Of a DNA stretch of 64,000 bases, positions 43,829 to 55,130 are shown piece by piece. Origin of the DNA: Lentinula raphanica (taxonomy: Eukaryota > Basidiomycota > Agaricomycetes > Agaricales > Omphalotaceae); contig JANVFP010000010.1 in NCBI GenBank assembly GCA_027919835.1, forward strand, positions 868,001 through 932,000, in the 5' to 3' direction. The translations under genes and the position numbers were made by a program. The notes under the pieces are model-generated. The model saw only the letters and a program-made list of their open reading frames with translations. It did no database searches and was not told the origin of the DNA. The first letter of the stretch is position 1; every line of letters begins with the position of its first letter.

Positions 43829-46457
43829 TCAAGTCATTCCACCATGCTCTTCTGGTGCGAGAGCATCGTACGATGGACACAAGTCTTTCCATGCACCTGC
43901 GAATAGAATATGAGTGAGCTATTCATGTTAGATCACCATGGCAATGAGTGGACGCACCTGGGACAACCTCGGATGCGGTTTGTGGAACGTCTTCGGCGAG
44001 GACAGCGGCGAAACCTCTAACAAAGGCCAAGAATTACTAGCGCGAACCAGGACATGTTCGAAAACACTGACTCATTGAGATGCCAATCAACATGGCTGCA
44101 AAAATTAACATGGGAGCGAAATGCGTACTAACGGTTAGTAAAAGGTACTGCATCCACTGTAGCCTTCGGCACTTACCAGTGTAAAAACCATGGTCCAGAA
44201 TTATCGGTCGTAAACCGGATCGTCACATTATCGTCTACAGCACCAGTAGAAACAACATCTCTTCGAACAGGGTCCACGTAGTTGTAATCAGAACTCCCGG
44301 CAGAGCGGATGACAGAGAAAGAGTGGCCGTGTAGATGAAATGGGTGCTACAGAATGATGAGTAGGATGAAAGGAAGTGGTGTTCCGGAGAGAATGTACTC
44401 ACAGGGCCAGTGACAGAGGTCGTCCCAGGCGAAAACGTGAGTTGAATTACCTTGTTCAATGGGAGTAGATATAGGGAGCCTTTTGGGACAAGGTCGGCTT
44501 TGAGAACGAGAGCGAGGTATGAGACCATATCGCATTGTATAGAGGGGCATGAGAGCTCACCGGCAGATTGAGCACCGCTCAGTATTTGCAACAAGACCGG
44601 TACGTTCGGGGAATCCCAAGATTTACCATTGATTGTGAAATCACCTGTGTCGGGGTCCTGTTGGATAATGCAAAGATCAGAAGAACGTTGGAAACCCGCA
44701 TTTCACGATAGCTCACCGTACTAAAGAGCATATTGATGTTAAGGTCTGCACCGTTGATGTGGGGTTCACCAGGCTATCAATAGTGAATTGGGCAAGTCAG
44801 AGATGCGAGAATGAAATTCTTACGACTTACTACAGCAGGATTCACAAGTGCCTAGTGACATTGAAAACGCTTGAAAACATGGTATTGGATGAGGAACAAC
44901 TGGTACACACATGAAGATCTGTCTCCTGCAAGTGTCGATCGTCCTTCTCTGGTTCCTTGTAATCCGGGTCAGTTTCTGGTGCACCGCGATATTTTAGGAT
45001 AGCCATATTGATGCCACCATCGAATCCACTGTTGCCTGTGCTGGGATTGGCACGGATGGCGTAGTTATCAATGGGCTGCATAGCTTCGACGACAAGCGAG
45101 TAGCGTTGACCAGCATAAATAGTGATAGAAGAAACGGTGTGAGGTCTGGTGTATTCGCCATCGGCTTCGATCACCTAGACAAGATAGAGTAAGTATGTGA
45201 TGAGGGCCTGAGTAAATGGAACTCAAACACTTACTGTCATATCATGCCGGTCGATGGAAAAGTTGAAAGATGGTTGACAGGATATTGCAAACACCCGGAA
45301 GCGATATCTGCAGGAGAGGTTCTAAGTGCTGAAGACCAGCTACTAAAAGGGACTTACCGTTTCCCTTCCTCAACTGCCACGACGGCGAGTGGGACTTGAG
45401 GGCCATCTTTATGGCGGCCAAGTCCATTGATGAGGGTGGCATTAGGCAGCGGTGGTGGAGGGAGCTCTGCGAGCTGTGATGCAGAAAGGTGGTACCAGTC
45501 GGCGAGTGTGATAATGGTGGATGCTGTATTCAGACATGAACGTCAATACGAAGATACAACATTTGATCGTTGAATTTACCGTCGTCAATGTCGTACATGT
45601 CTTTGTATGGATCCTCTGGGTCATATACAACCATTGGTCCACGGAGGCCATCGCAGTATTGGACGGCTGAAGACGAGGACGTCAAGGGAGGAACGAAGGT
45701 CATTGCTGTTGCTAGAATCGTCAACGTACACATGTGACTGTGATACCAAAATGCTGGAAGGAACAGTGTCTTCAGAGGCGCGAACATGGAGCGAAAAGGA
45801 ACTCGAGCTAGGCTCACAGCCTGCTTGATCAGGAACATCGAATTCGTACAAGAAAGAATCTCCGGGTATGATAGGACATTGGCTGACAACTACATAGGAT
45901 GAAATGAGGAGTGACAGCAGATTATTGGTGAGGAAGATTCGCACAGCTGACTCTGAGCAGAAAGTCAATAATGAGAATTGTATGAAACGAGGCGGTAGGA
46001 TTGAACCCACTCACCCATCAGCCCAAGTGGAACCCTTCTGAAACAGGCCATGCCAATGCTGGAGAGAAAGCGCATGAGGGAGAAGAACGTCTACAACAGA
46101 ACGTACTCACAATCGAAGTCACTTTCAGCATGCTTTCGTCAGTAAGCTTATTGACTACATTGATTCGAACATGGTCGCCCTAGTATGCCCATGAGTGTTG
46201 AAGCGTAAAGTCAAGGCTTACACACATACCTTGGTGAGGACAATGAGAGGTCCAGGGAATACACCATCCGCAAGAACAGCTGAGCGAGAAAATCCATCGG
46301 GGCTGATGAAAGAGTTGACAATGGTGAGGTCGGTATCGTGTCCGACAGTCAACATACTGTCTCTGCGATCAAGAACGTCAGTGTTAGCCCCGCATACCAC
46401 AACAGCGAGACACAGGTTGCTCAAGAAACGCAACGGGAAGGAGGAGTAGAAGGACAT
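43829..46457 (-). CDS. Laccase (secreted multicopper oxidase)
   Basis: A phenol oxidase using four coppers and reducing O2 to water. The start at 46457 gives [20 protein letters not shown], a secretion signal. The mature part has [20 protein letters not shown]. The L1 copper motif is [15 protein letters not shown], followed by [16 protein letters not shown]2 is [17 protein letters not shown], and L3 is [18 protein letters not shown]4 is [12 protein letters not shown], carrying the T1-copper Cys and two His, with Phe ten residues after the Cys. That residue is the non-coordinating axial position, associated with higher redox potential. The end is PEEHGGMT at 43829. About a dozen 50-60 nt introns split the gene. 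Physiological substrates (lignin, melanin, phenols) cannot be decided from sequence. Confidence 0.93.
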
Positions 46458-46532
46458 AAGTTAGACCTCGAGTCTGAAGAGGGGATCCGACCAATTTTCA
46501 GCGGAAAGAGCTAAGAGCTGCAAGACTGTCGT

Positions 46533-46573
46533 TTTATACGGCGTTTGACGACCTACCAGTTTGGCCTCATTGG
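46533..46573 (-). promoter_or_regulatory. TATA and CCAAT elements of the laccase promoter
   Basis: On the minus strand a TATAAA (46533-46538) lies about 75 bp upstream of the laccase start codon. A CCAAT box (46569-46573) lies about 30 bp further upstream. Their spacing suits a regulated fungal promoter. Confidence 0.6.
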
Positions 46574-47216
46574 AGTTCAATGCCCGAAAAAGAGGGGATC
46601 AGATGAGACAAAGAATTGACATGGGCAAAGTGGCTGCCAATTGGCTTGATCATCGTGATAACGTCGATCGAGATTTTGGGATCATGGAGGATGAGTTTAA
46701 CGCGCTCGAGGAGATAATTCACGACGTGCAGAGGGACACTATGGATATCTGATCCTATTGTATGGATACCTACGTGCTCGTCGCGTTTATAGGCGCGATG
46801 CGCAGTCGTACATGGCGTCGAAGCCCAAGAGGACTACCAACGGAGACTAATGGAGACAATAACCAATGCTATAGAGTGATCGCGGGGATCCTAAGCAGAA
46901 AGGTACGAATTAGTACGAAGGACACGAATGAGGAATCGTGTCGTGCCTAGTTGAATTTCACCGTGTTCAGGAGGTTGTTGGAGGAGTTCAGGTTCAAGGA
47001 GAAGAACAAGAGGCGCTGGTCCCATGATCATTGATGCATGAGTGGGCGCTTGACGGGCGCTTCAACATACGAATTAGGAAAAGATCCACGTGGTTACCCA
47101 AATTGCTCTCTCACTGTACTACTCCTACAGGCTACAACGACAACGTCTGCCTGAACCACATTGCGGTCAGCCAGGCTACCACTTTACTGGTCAAGCTCAG
47201 GCTGCTGCTTCCCACC
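46574..47216. other. Laccase/NPC1 intergenic region
   Basis: Sequence between two divergent genes, holding the distal laccase promoter and the NPC1 promoter. A missing 5' coding exon of NPC1 (signal peptide) may lie at about 47034-47190. A small frame at 46600-46752 (QMRQRIDMGKVAANWLDHRD) is not recognised and is not counted as a gene. Confidence 0.45.
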
Positions 47217-50200
47217 ATGTCGGATAATCCTCAACGATGTGCGATGCGGGATACTTGCGGAAGCAAGACTTTATTCGGCAAACAACTTCCATGTCCCTAT
47301 GATGGTCCACCTCAGGAGGTGAGTAACACGTTTTTTCTGACAAGGATGACCTTTCACGTACCTTCTCTTAGCCTTCCTCCTCGACGCGGAAGCTTCTGTT
47401 AGACGTTTGTGGGCCAGAATTCTACTCAGGACCGGTATGCTGCACCAATGATCAGCTTGAGACCTTAGAGGACAATTTCCGGATAGTAGACAAAATCGTC
47501 TCATCTTGTCCAGCATGCAAGAACAACTTTCATGATTTCTTCTGCAAGTTTACTTGCTCACCCAATCAAGGCACATTTCTCAACGTCACTTCTACACAGA
47601 GGACAAAGACCAACCAGGTCGCCGTCAAGTCTGTAGACTTCTATGTTGGACCTCAGTTCAGTCAGGGTTTCTTCGATAGTTGCAAGAATGTCAAGTTCGA
47701 TGCCAGCAATGGGTATGCGATGGATTTCATTGGTGGAGGAGCCAAGAACTATCATGACTTCTTTCGGTTTCTGGGAGAGGAAAAGGATCTAGGGAGCCCG
47801 TTCCAAATCAACTTTCCATCCACTTCAACTCCGTCTTTCACGCCGCTTGACCCTCCTCCGCGTAATTGCAGTGACAATGACCTCGGTTCGCGGTGTACAT
47901 GCATTGACTGCCCATCCATTTGTCCTGTCCTCCCAGATCTTCCTGACACAGACTCAATATGTCATGTCGGAGTACTCTCTTGTCTCTCTTTCACCCTCAT
48001 TCTTACCTACTCAATCGCGGTAGTGGGATTCCTAGTGGGATTCCTCATTCAGAAAACCATTCGCAAACGTCGGGAACGTCGGTACGAACGTCTAGCATTA
48101 TCCGGTGAAACCCCTTCCTCGCCGCGCGCCCTTGTAGGTGCTGCGTCACTAGACGATCATAATGCTGGTCTCGCTCGGGGTCTTCTTGACCCAGTGGAAA
48201 CCGTGCAACCCAAGCAATACAGATTGAACGCTCTTCTCCGGAAATTCTTCTACAAACTCGGATTCACTACTGCTTCATATCCTATGCTCACATGTGCTAT
48301 CGTTCTCACTATCATCGGCCTCATAAACATTGGCTGGACAAAGTTCGACATCGAGACAGACCCTGTTCGGCTCTGGGTAGCGCCAAACTCGGAAACGCGT
48401 GTCCAGAAGGATTTCTTTGACGAACATTTCGGGCCCTTCTATCGTCCTCAACAGATTTTCATTACCTCAGTCGACCAGGAGGCCCACCCCGTGCTGTCGT
48501 TCGAGCATCTTCAATACGTATTTAAACTCGAAGCGCATATCCGGCAGAATCTCGTTTCTACACCGAACAACCTCACGCTCGATGACGTCTGTTTTGCTCC
48601 GGCTGGTCCAGGTTCACCGTGTGTTGTACAAAGCGTTACGGGATGGTTTGGTGGTAGCTTAGACGGGTATGACGAGGACACGTACAAAGACAGGATAGAG
48701 AGATGCGCGCGAAGCCCGGTAGAATGCTTACCTGACTTCCGACAACCTTTGGCTCCACACTATGTCTTGGGTGGCACTCGTGGCGCGAACCTTGAGACCT
48801 ATCTTGACACTCCTGCTTTGGTGATCACCGCCGTCCTATCCTCTTCCTTGAACCCACCAGATCCAGAACAACAGCAGGCCTTTGAACGCGCTGCTGAGGA
48901 ATGGGAGCGAACTCTCCGAGCCTTCCTCGAGGACGTGAAAGAACGAGCACCAATAGAGGCTGGGTTAAACGTGGATTTTAGCACTGGTGTCAGTCTGGAA
49001 GAAGAGATCGGGAAAGAAGGTAACACGGATGTGAGAGTCGTAGTGGGGAGCTATATTGCTATGTTCCTCTATGTCGGGCTCACGTTAGGAGGTGGTGGCC
49101 GCGGCTCAGTGCGTCCTTCGTATGCTCCTCAAAACAGTACCAAAGGCTGGAGGCAATATCGGCGCGCTGCAATGACTTGGTTAAGAAACTACACCCTGAC
49201 ATCGCACACACTTCTCGCTCTATTTTCGCTTGTCTTGGTCCTTCTTTCCATCAGTACCTCCGTGGCGCTGTTCTCTTTAATCGGCGTCAAAGTTACTTTG
49301 GTCATTGCGGAGGTCATACCGTTCCTAGTCCTTGCAGTGGGAGTAGACAATGTTTTCCTATTGATGGGGGAATTTGAACGAGTGGATGCAGTGCACGGAT
49401 TGTATGCCGAACACAATCACAGCCCGAGTGGACACAGAGGTCGGGGCAACGAAGGCATTGCTCCTGATACTCTCTTAAGTAACGGAGACGGTGAAGCGAG
49501 GATGATGTCGCCTACAAGAACGACTCATTCTTCACGACACTTCCCCTATCCCTCTCGATACGATCACCCGACATCGTCGCTCTCATCGTATTCATCTGCC
49601 CCCTCTTCAGCATACCCGAACCCTTCCTATCTCCCTCCACCTACTCGTATCGCACTTACACTGTCGCTCATTGGACCCTCGATTCTGCTCTCGACGCTTG
49701 CGGAATCAGTTGCGTTCTTGCTGGGCGCATTGGTCCCGATGCCCGCTGTCCGGAACTTTGCATTGTACGCAGCAGGGGGTGTCGTGATCAATGGTCTTCT
49801 GCAAGTGTGTCTATTGGCCGGCGTCGGGATAGGGTTGGAGGCGAGGAGAATCGAAGCGGGAAGGATGGATTGTATCCCGTGTATCAATCTTCCAGGACAG
49901 ATTGCGCTTCCTGATGACGAAGACGATGGAGGTGCCCTTGATCATCCTCCCATTTCCCCAGACCGATATAACGATGACCATGGCGCGAACCATGCTGCTT
50001 TGGGTGCTTACGGTGAAAGTTCAACGAGAGCAAGTGCGTCAGGCTCGCCAGGTTGGCTGGGGAGATTCTTCAGAAGATATTATGTACCATTTCTTCTTAA
50101 ACCTGCAGTGAAAGCTGTTGTGATCATTCTCTTTGGGGGATTTTCATTGCGGGTATCATTGGGATGCAGGCTATCGAGTTGGGACTAGGTGAGCGCTCTC

Positions 50201-51858
50201 TTTACTTTGCTGGTCTTGGGATTGAAATGCATCGGATCAGACCAACGGCTGGCGTTGCCTAGCTCGTCTTATCTTGTGTCCTACTTCGACAAGATGGACC
50301 AGTACTTCGATGTCGGTCCGCCAGTGTACTTTGTTGCCCGGAACGTCGATGTCACGGAGAGAGCTGGCCAACAAAAACTGTGCGGACGGTTCACTACCTG
50401 TGAACAAATGAGCCTGAGCAATATACTGGAGGCAGAACGGAGCAGAGTTCAAGCTGAATTCTCATCTGCACTTTCGTCTCTACTTCCACTCCAACATTCA
50501 TTTGTCGACCCAGATGAATTATCCTTACTCTCCCCTCAATCTTCTTACCTCTCAGATCCTGCGGCATCTTGGATCGATACGTTCTTTGCTTGGTTAGACC
50601 CTGAAATGGATACGTGTTGTCGTGTGCGGAAGCGGAACCCTTCAATACCCTGTCGGCCGCGGGACAGTGCACGGCTTTGTAGACCATGTTTCGAGGGCCG
50701 AGATCCAGCTTGGAATGTCACAATGGAAGGTTTCCCAGAGGGCGAGGAATTTGTTCAATATGCAAAGCAATGGCTTGCTAGTGAGGCTGGGGAGGAGTGT
50801 CCACTTGGAGGAAAAGAAGGGTTTGGTGGCAGTGTGGCGTTTGGAGAAGGAGATGAGATTGTCGCTTCTCATTTCCGCACGTTCCACACCCCATTGAGAA
50901 CCCAGGCGGAATTTATTGCCTCTCTTTCATCTGCAAGACGCATCGCTGATTCGATTACCGAATCTACGGGTGTGGAAGTATTTCCCTACTCCCCGCATTA
51001 TGTTTTCTTTGATCAGTATCTCACCATCACCTCCACAACACAAATGATACTCGGTCTTGGTCTTCTTTCAACCCTGCTCATCACGTCGATCTTCCTTGGC
51101 TCTTTACGGTCAGGTGGCATAGTCACGGCTGTGACGGGCATGGTGGTAGTGAGTGTCATGGGTATGATGAGGATCGAAGGAGTGAGCCTGAATGCAATCA
51201 GTCTGGTAAATCTTGTGATGGCGGAAGGCATTGCGGTCGAATTTTGCGTACATGTGGCGAGAGCGTTCATGAGTGCTGGCTCCGGGTACGGTTACGGATC
51301 GAGTGCAAGTGCAGGAAGCGTCTGGGGTTTTGCCGCTGCAGATCGAGTGAAAGGCCAAAAGGATAGAGATGAGAGAATGTACATCGGTCTGACAAACATC
51401 GGGCCTTCGGTATGTGTTGCAGTCCTTCAATTGGCTCTCGTCCCTACTGATGTCTTGGTGTAGGTGCTTTCGGGTATCACTTTCACCAAGCTCATTGGTA
51501 TGTGTGTTCTCGGTCTCACGCGCTCTAAGTTGCTGGAGGTGAGAGAATATTTTCTTAATGTTCGGATCGACTCACATTGAACCATACAGATTTACTATTT
51601 CCGGATGTGGCTAACATTGATTATTGCCGGGGCACTACATGGTCTTGTCCTTCTTCCTGTTATCTTGAGCATTGCTGGAGGGGCAGCTCTTCCTGCCCAA
51701 CAAGAAGCTGATGAGGAATGGATGGCTAGCGCTATCAGGAGCGGGTACGAATATGGGTAAGTTACTTACGCTCAACTGCACTGCAGCTCTAATGTTTTTG
51801 GCCGCATCTGCTTTGTAGACCCTTTCTAGCTGACGACGATTCTGTGTCAAGCGAATGA
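47217..51858 (+). CDS. NCR1: NPC1/NCR1 intracellular cholesterol transporter
   Basis: A vacuolar/lysosomal sterol transporter. The N-terminal sterol-binding domain shows CAMRDTCGSKTLFGKQLPCP, VCCTNDQLETLEDNFR, CPACKNNFHDFFCKFTCSPN and VDFYVGPQFSQGFFDSCKNV. Next come a Pro linker and a helix, then WTKFDIETDPVRLWVAPNSE. The sterol-sensing domain includes TLLALFSLVLVLLSISTSVA and EVIPFLVLAVGVDNVFLLM. A low-complexity insert of about 80 residues follows, and then SLIGPSILLSTLAESVAFLL. The third luminal part has LDQRLALPSSSYLVSYFDKM, and the end is LADDDSVSSE. The signal peptide exon is unresolved; 47217 is the first ATG in frame with the domain. Near 50135 a frame change is needed: five G residues where six would keep the transmembrane segment open. 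Confidence 0.9.
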
Positions 51859-52054
51859 TCATGCAATCGATTGGCATGCAGAGACATTCATCCAATACCA
51901 CAAATACATACATACTGTAACAATAATGAACTTCGATGAGCATATCCAGGAGCTCCATGTTAATATTTACACATGTATGCCTCGCACCAAAACCGCGGAA
52001 TATACAGAATGCAACAAACTTGGTTGTACGATCCTCTGTCCGTGTCAATTATTA
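51859..52054. other. Convergent 3' intergenic region
   Basis: 196 bp between the stop codons of NPC1 and the SFR1-like gene; 3' UTRs only. Confidence 0.5.
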
Positions 52055-54988
52055 TTAATCGTCTTTGAAAGTACCCTCTTGTTCGTTCCAACCAAGGGTC
52101 GCAGGATCAATACCCAGGCGCCTCAGCATCAGGCCCAACGTATATTCTGTTCTATCCTCTTCAATCTCTTTCTTCGATCCCGCATCTTGGTCTTGAAGCA
52201 CTGTAACTGCATCCTCATCTTCAGGATTGGCTGTACTCCAACCCCACGGATCTTCTGATTTCATACGCTTCTCGTCTCCTTGCACATCCCACCCCCAACC
52301 TTCCTTGAACGACCTTTTCTCGCCCAGACTGCCGTCCGACGAATCTTGGTTGTTTTTGACCAACTCCCAGACTTCCCACGCAACCTCCCTTCCAGCCTCT
52401 GTCCAGCGTGCAGTCAGATCAGCCAGCACTTCTTCCTCATTATCCTTCTTCACCTTGAGTGCTCTTTTCAGTACCTGGATTTTTCGCTCCAACGTCTGAA
52501 TTTGAGGCGTCAAGCGAACTCGTACAGAGGAACATGCATGGGGTGTACCATCAGAGGATAGAGGAGATTTAAATTGACCAGCAGCACGAGCAGTGACGGA
52601 AAAACGTTTTCGTTTTGAGTCGGAAGGAGCAGCTGAAAGTGCGTGAGGCTCTCTGGGCCCAGATGCAGCTGAGACGAATGGCTTCTCAAGTGGGACAACG
52701 GGTGGGCCCATTGGAGCTTGCTTCGACATTAGGGGAGACCGGAACGGTGTCACCAATTTCTTGTGTTGGCGCTGCTGGGATGCCATCGTAGATCGTTTCG
52801 GGGCAGGTAATGCGCGGTTCTACAACAGATCAGGTCACCAACGTATGTGTTTAGCTAACGATAGTCGATCTTACTGAGCGTTTTGTCGGGGAGCCCGGAA
52901 GTGATCGCGTTCCCTGTCAATACGGAGATCATGGATCAACAAGGACAGAGCTGAGAAATGGATACGAACCTCCTCTTCCTCACGTTTCCTTTTCCTTGGC
53001 GGAGATGAACAAGTTTTGATAGGCAAGTCTGCACGAGGAGAGGAGACTGGAAACCCAGGAGACGAAGACGGCATTGAAGAGGTTGTAGTCGTAACAGGTA
53101 AGTTTACAGGAGGAGAGGATGCGGGAATCCCGGGAGACGAAGACGGCATAGGAGAGCTTGTAAGTTCAATAGGCAAGTTTGCGCGAGGGGAGGACACTGG
53201 ATACCCAGGAGACGAAGACGGCATTGGGGAGCTCATGATTGGTAAAGTGATATGGTAGATTTGCTAAAATGAACCTCGTTAGTATGATAACGGCATCCAA
53301 CTGTAACGTCAAGGACATGCCTCATTTGCTTCATCTGAGTTGGAGTCTAGAGCGAAATCATCACTGAGAGGATTCATCTGATTGAAATCGGTAGTACACT
53401 GGTCCTCGCATTGAGCGAAGAGTAGCGGCGATGTCAGTTCAAATTCCTCGGAGAGGATTAACTGATCCGGAGACGACCTGGCTCCGGAATCCTCCTGTTG
53501 GGTAGAGAAAACCTGAATATCAATTCAAGATCGGATCGTTATCGGAGGGCTCACATGTGATGGCGATCGTCGTCCGGCATCTGTGAGTAACGAAGAAGAC
53601 TCGGATGGCGAAGATGAAAATTGTCTAGGAGGGCTTGAGCGGGGCGGAGATGATGTTGAGAGTATAATCTTGTTAGGAGAAGAACTGGGTAACAAAAATT
53701 CCGAACATCGATCGAAAGGGCCCTCGAAGGGATGGTGGCCAACTTCGTTGTCATGCTTCTCTATTTCGTCGTCTGGAATGTGGTCTTGTGACAGCGAGGA
53801 CAACAAGTTATTCATAGAGGCCAACGCCCCTGCGGTAGAAGCATCGAGGTGGGAGCCTGTGTCAGGAAGCTTCAGCAAAGCAAGTCGTGGAGCAGGAGGA
53901 GGTGAGTATGAAGCAGATTTGAGAGCAGTACGAGAAGCAGTAGAAGAGGATCGAGTCCCTGTTGTAGATAGTTGCAGCGCAGTATCAGGACAGAGAGAAT
54001 CGCTGTGGCAATTTGGAGTGGTTTCTTGAGATAGCATTTCTTCAGATTGAGGGAAACTTTGAATAAGTGAAGCTGTCAACGGATAAGAAGAGGCAGGAAG
54101 GGCGGCTGTTTCATGAGAAGTATACGGAGAAGGGATATCAGACAGTCGTGGCGAGTGATTGAGGCATGCATTATTCATATCTTCGATGTCTTCGATAAAG
54201 TCTGGATTATCGATTTTTGCACATACATCTTGATCTTGAGGCAATTGAAGCAGCGGAGATTCAGCGGCGCATCCGTCGGTGGTATCTAAGTTTTCTATAC
54301 TGGTGCATGTTGCATGATCTTCTAGTTCTGTATTGAGCATGAGAGACGTTGATGAATCATCAATTTGTTTTGTTTCTTTAGACGAATCCGCCTTGTTTTC
54401 TGCATTGATTGTAGGATATGGTAGCGGCGAAATTGAAGCAGTTGAGAAGTCTGACGCAGAGTGTCCAGGCACTGGAGCGATTTGTGGGTCATGTTCAATC
54501 ATTGAAGAGCCAGATTGCGCATAAGGAGAGTTCGATGGGGCATCGGATTGAGGATTTCCCGGCATCAAGGTCGTAGGTCGAGTGTCGAACTGGAAAGAAT
54601 TGAACGACAAAGCCGTCGATAGAATCGACCAAGACTGGCTCACCTGCTTCTCATTAAGAGGAAGAGCTTGAGTCGAATACTCTTCCTGCCTTTGGACATC
54701 ATCGATGGCTGATTCGAAAGGGGTTGAGGGCTGGATATATGCGTTCAGGTCAGTTCTTTCAAAGCATGCTCAGATTGTAGATCTTACAGAGACTGCAGTC
54801 TCATCATCAGAAGTCGGCCTTAAGGAGAGCGGAGTGTGCATCTATCGAAATGATCAGTGAGCGTTTCGATTCTACGCGATCAACAATACCTTGAATAGAG
54901 AAAACGTTGAGGTAGTTGCAGCATCCTATGCAGGTGTTGAGTTAGCGCGCAGAAAACAAATAGCGCTGAGTACCTGCTCGCTTTCCAT
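52055..54988 (-). CDS. SFR1: SFR1/MEI5-like recombination protein with long N-terminus
   Basis: In yeasts Sfr1/Mei5 with Swi5/Sae3 stimulates Rad51 and Dmc1 strand exchange. The C-terminal exon has LVTPFRSPLMSK, a motif I recall from this family. The coiled coil LTPQIQTLERKIQVLKRALK and TARWTEAGREVAWEVWELVK follow, and the end is NEQEGTFKDD at 52055. Upstream, frame-keeping introns connect back through three 25-residue SSPMPSSSPG repeats, a Cys/Asp-containing exon and a roughly 370-codon Ser-rich exon. Small 5' exons (MESEQ; DAATTSTFSLFK; MHTPLSLRPTSDDETAVS) reach the start at 54988. One join uses a GC-AG intron (53264-53320) with a perfect TACTAAC branch site. An alternative is two genes, with the downstream one starting at the ATG at 53236. 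Confidence 0.62.
53021..53245 (-). repeat. Three 75-bp tandem coding repeats
   Basis: Units start at 53021, 53096 and 53171 with an exact period of 75 bp. They encode three diverged 25-residue copies around MPSSSPGxPxSSPxxxLP. Copies differ at several codons, so the duplication is not recent. They lie in the disordered N-terminal half of the SFR1-like protein. Confidence 0.85.
53264..53320 (-). other. GC-AG intron with TACTAAC branch site
   Basis: 57 nt, donor GAG|GCATGT, acceptor TTTTAG|CAA, with TACTAAC about 15 nt before the acceptor. It links SDEANE to QIYHITLPIMSS in phase 0. Without it the upstream frame ends three codons later. Confidence 0.65.
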
Positions 54989-55075
54989 GTATGCGGCGTC
55001 GCCGTAGTTGTTGAGAAAAGACGAGGAAGGATGAGGAACTCGTAATGATTAATGACTCGGAGGGATAGTCACGGT

Positions 55076-55091
55076 CGCGTGACGTCACGCG
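55076..55091. promoter_or_regulatory. 16-bp perfect palindrome with CRE core
   Basis: CGCGTGACGTCACGCG is fully self-complementary and contains TGACGTCA, the ATF/CREB bZIP site. It lies between the divergent starts at 54988 and 55131, 40 bp before the plus-strand gene. It could serve both genes; binding is inferred. Confidence 0.65.
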
Positions 55092-55130
55092 TAATTATTC
55101 TTCGTTATGTAATCACATCTTAATTTTCTC

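Noticed and set aside
46561..46752. Small plus-strand frame upstream of the laccase
   Set aside because: No recognised features. It overlaps the laccase promoter elements, and no ATG lies at its 5' end.
50189..51463. Independent gene starting inside NPC1
   Set aside because: The frame encodes the third luminal domain and last helices of NPC1 (LDQRLALP, FDQYLTITSTTQM and further). It is the downstream half of the same gene.
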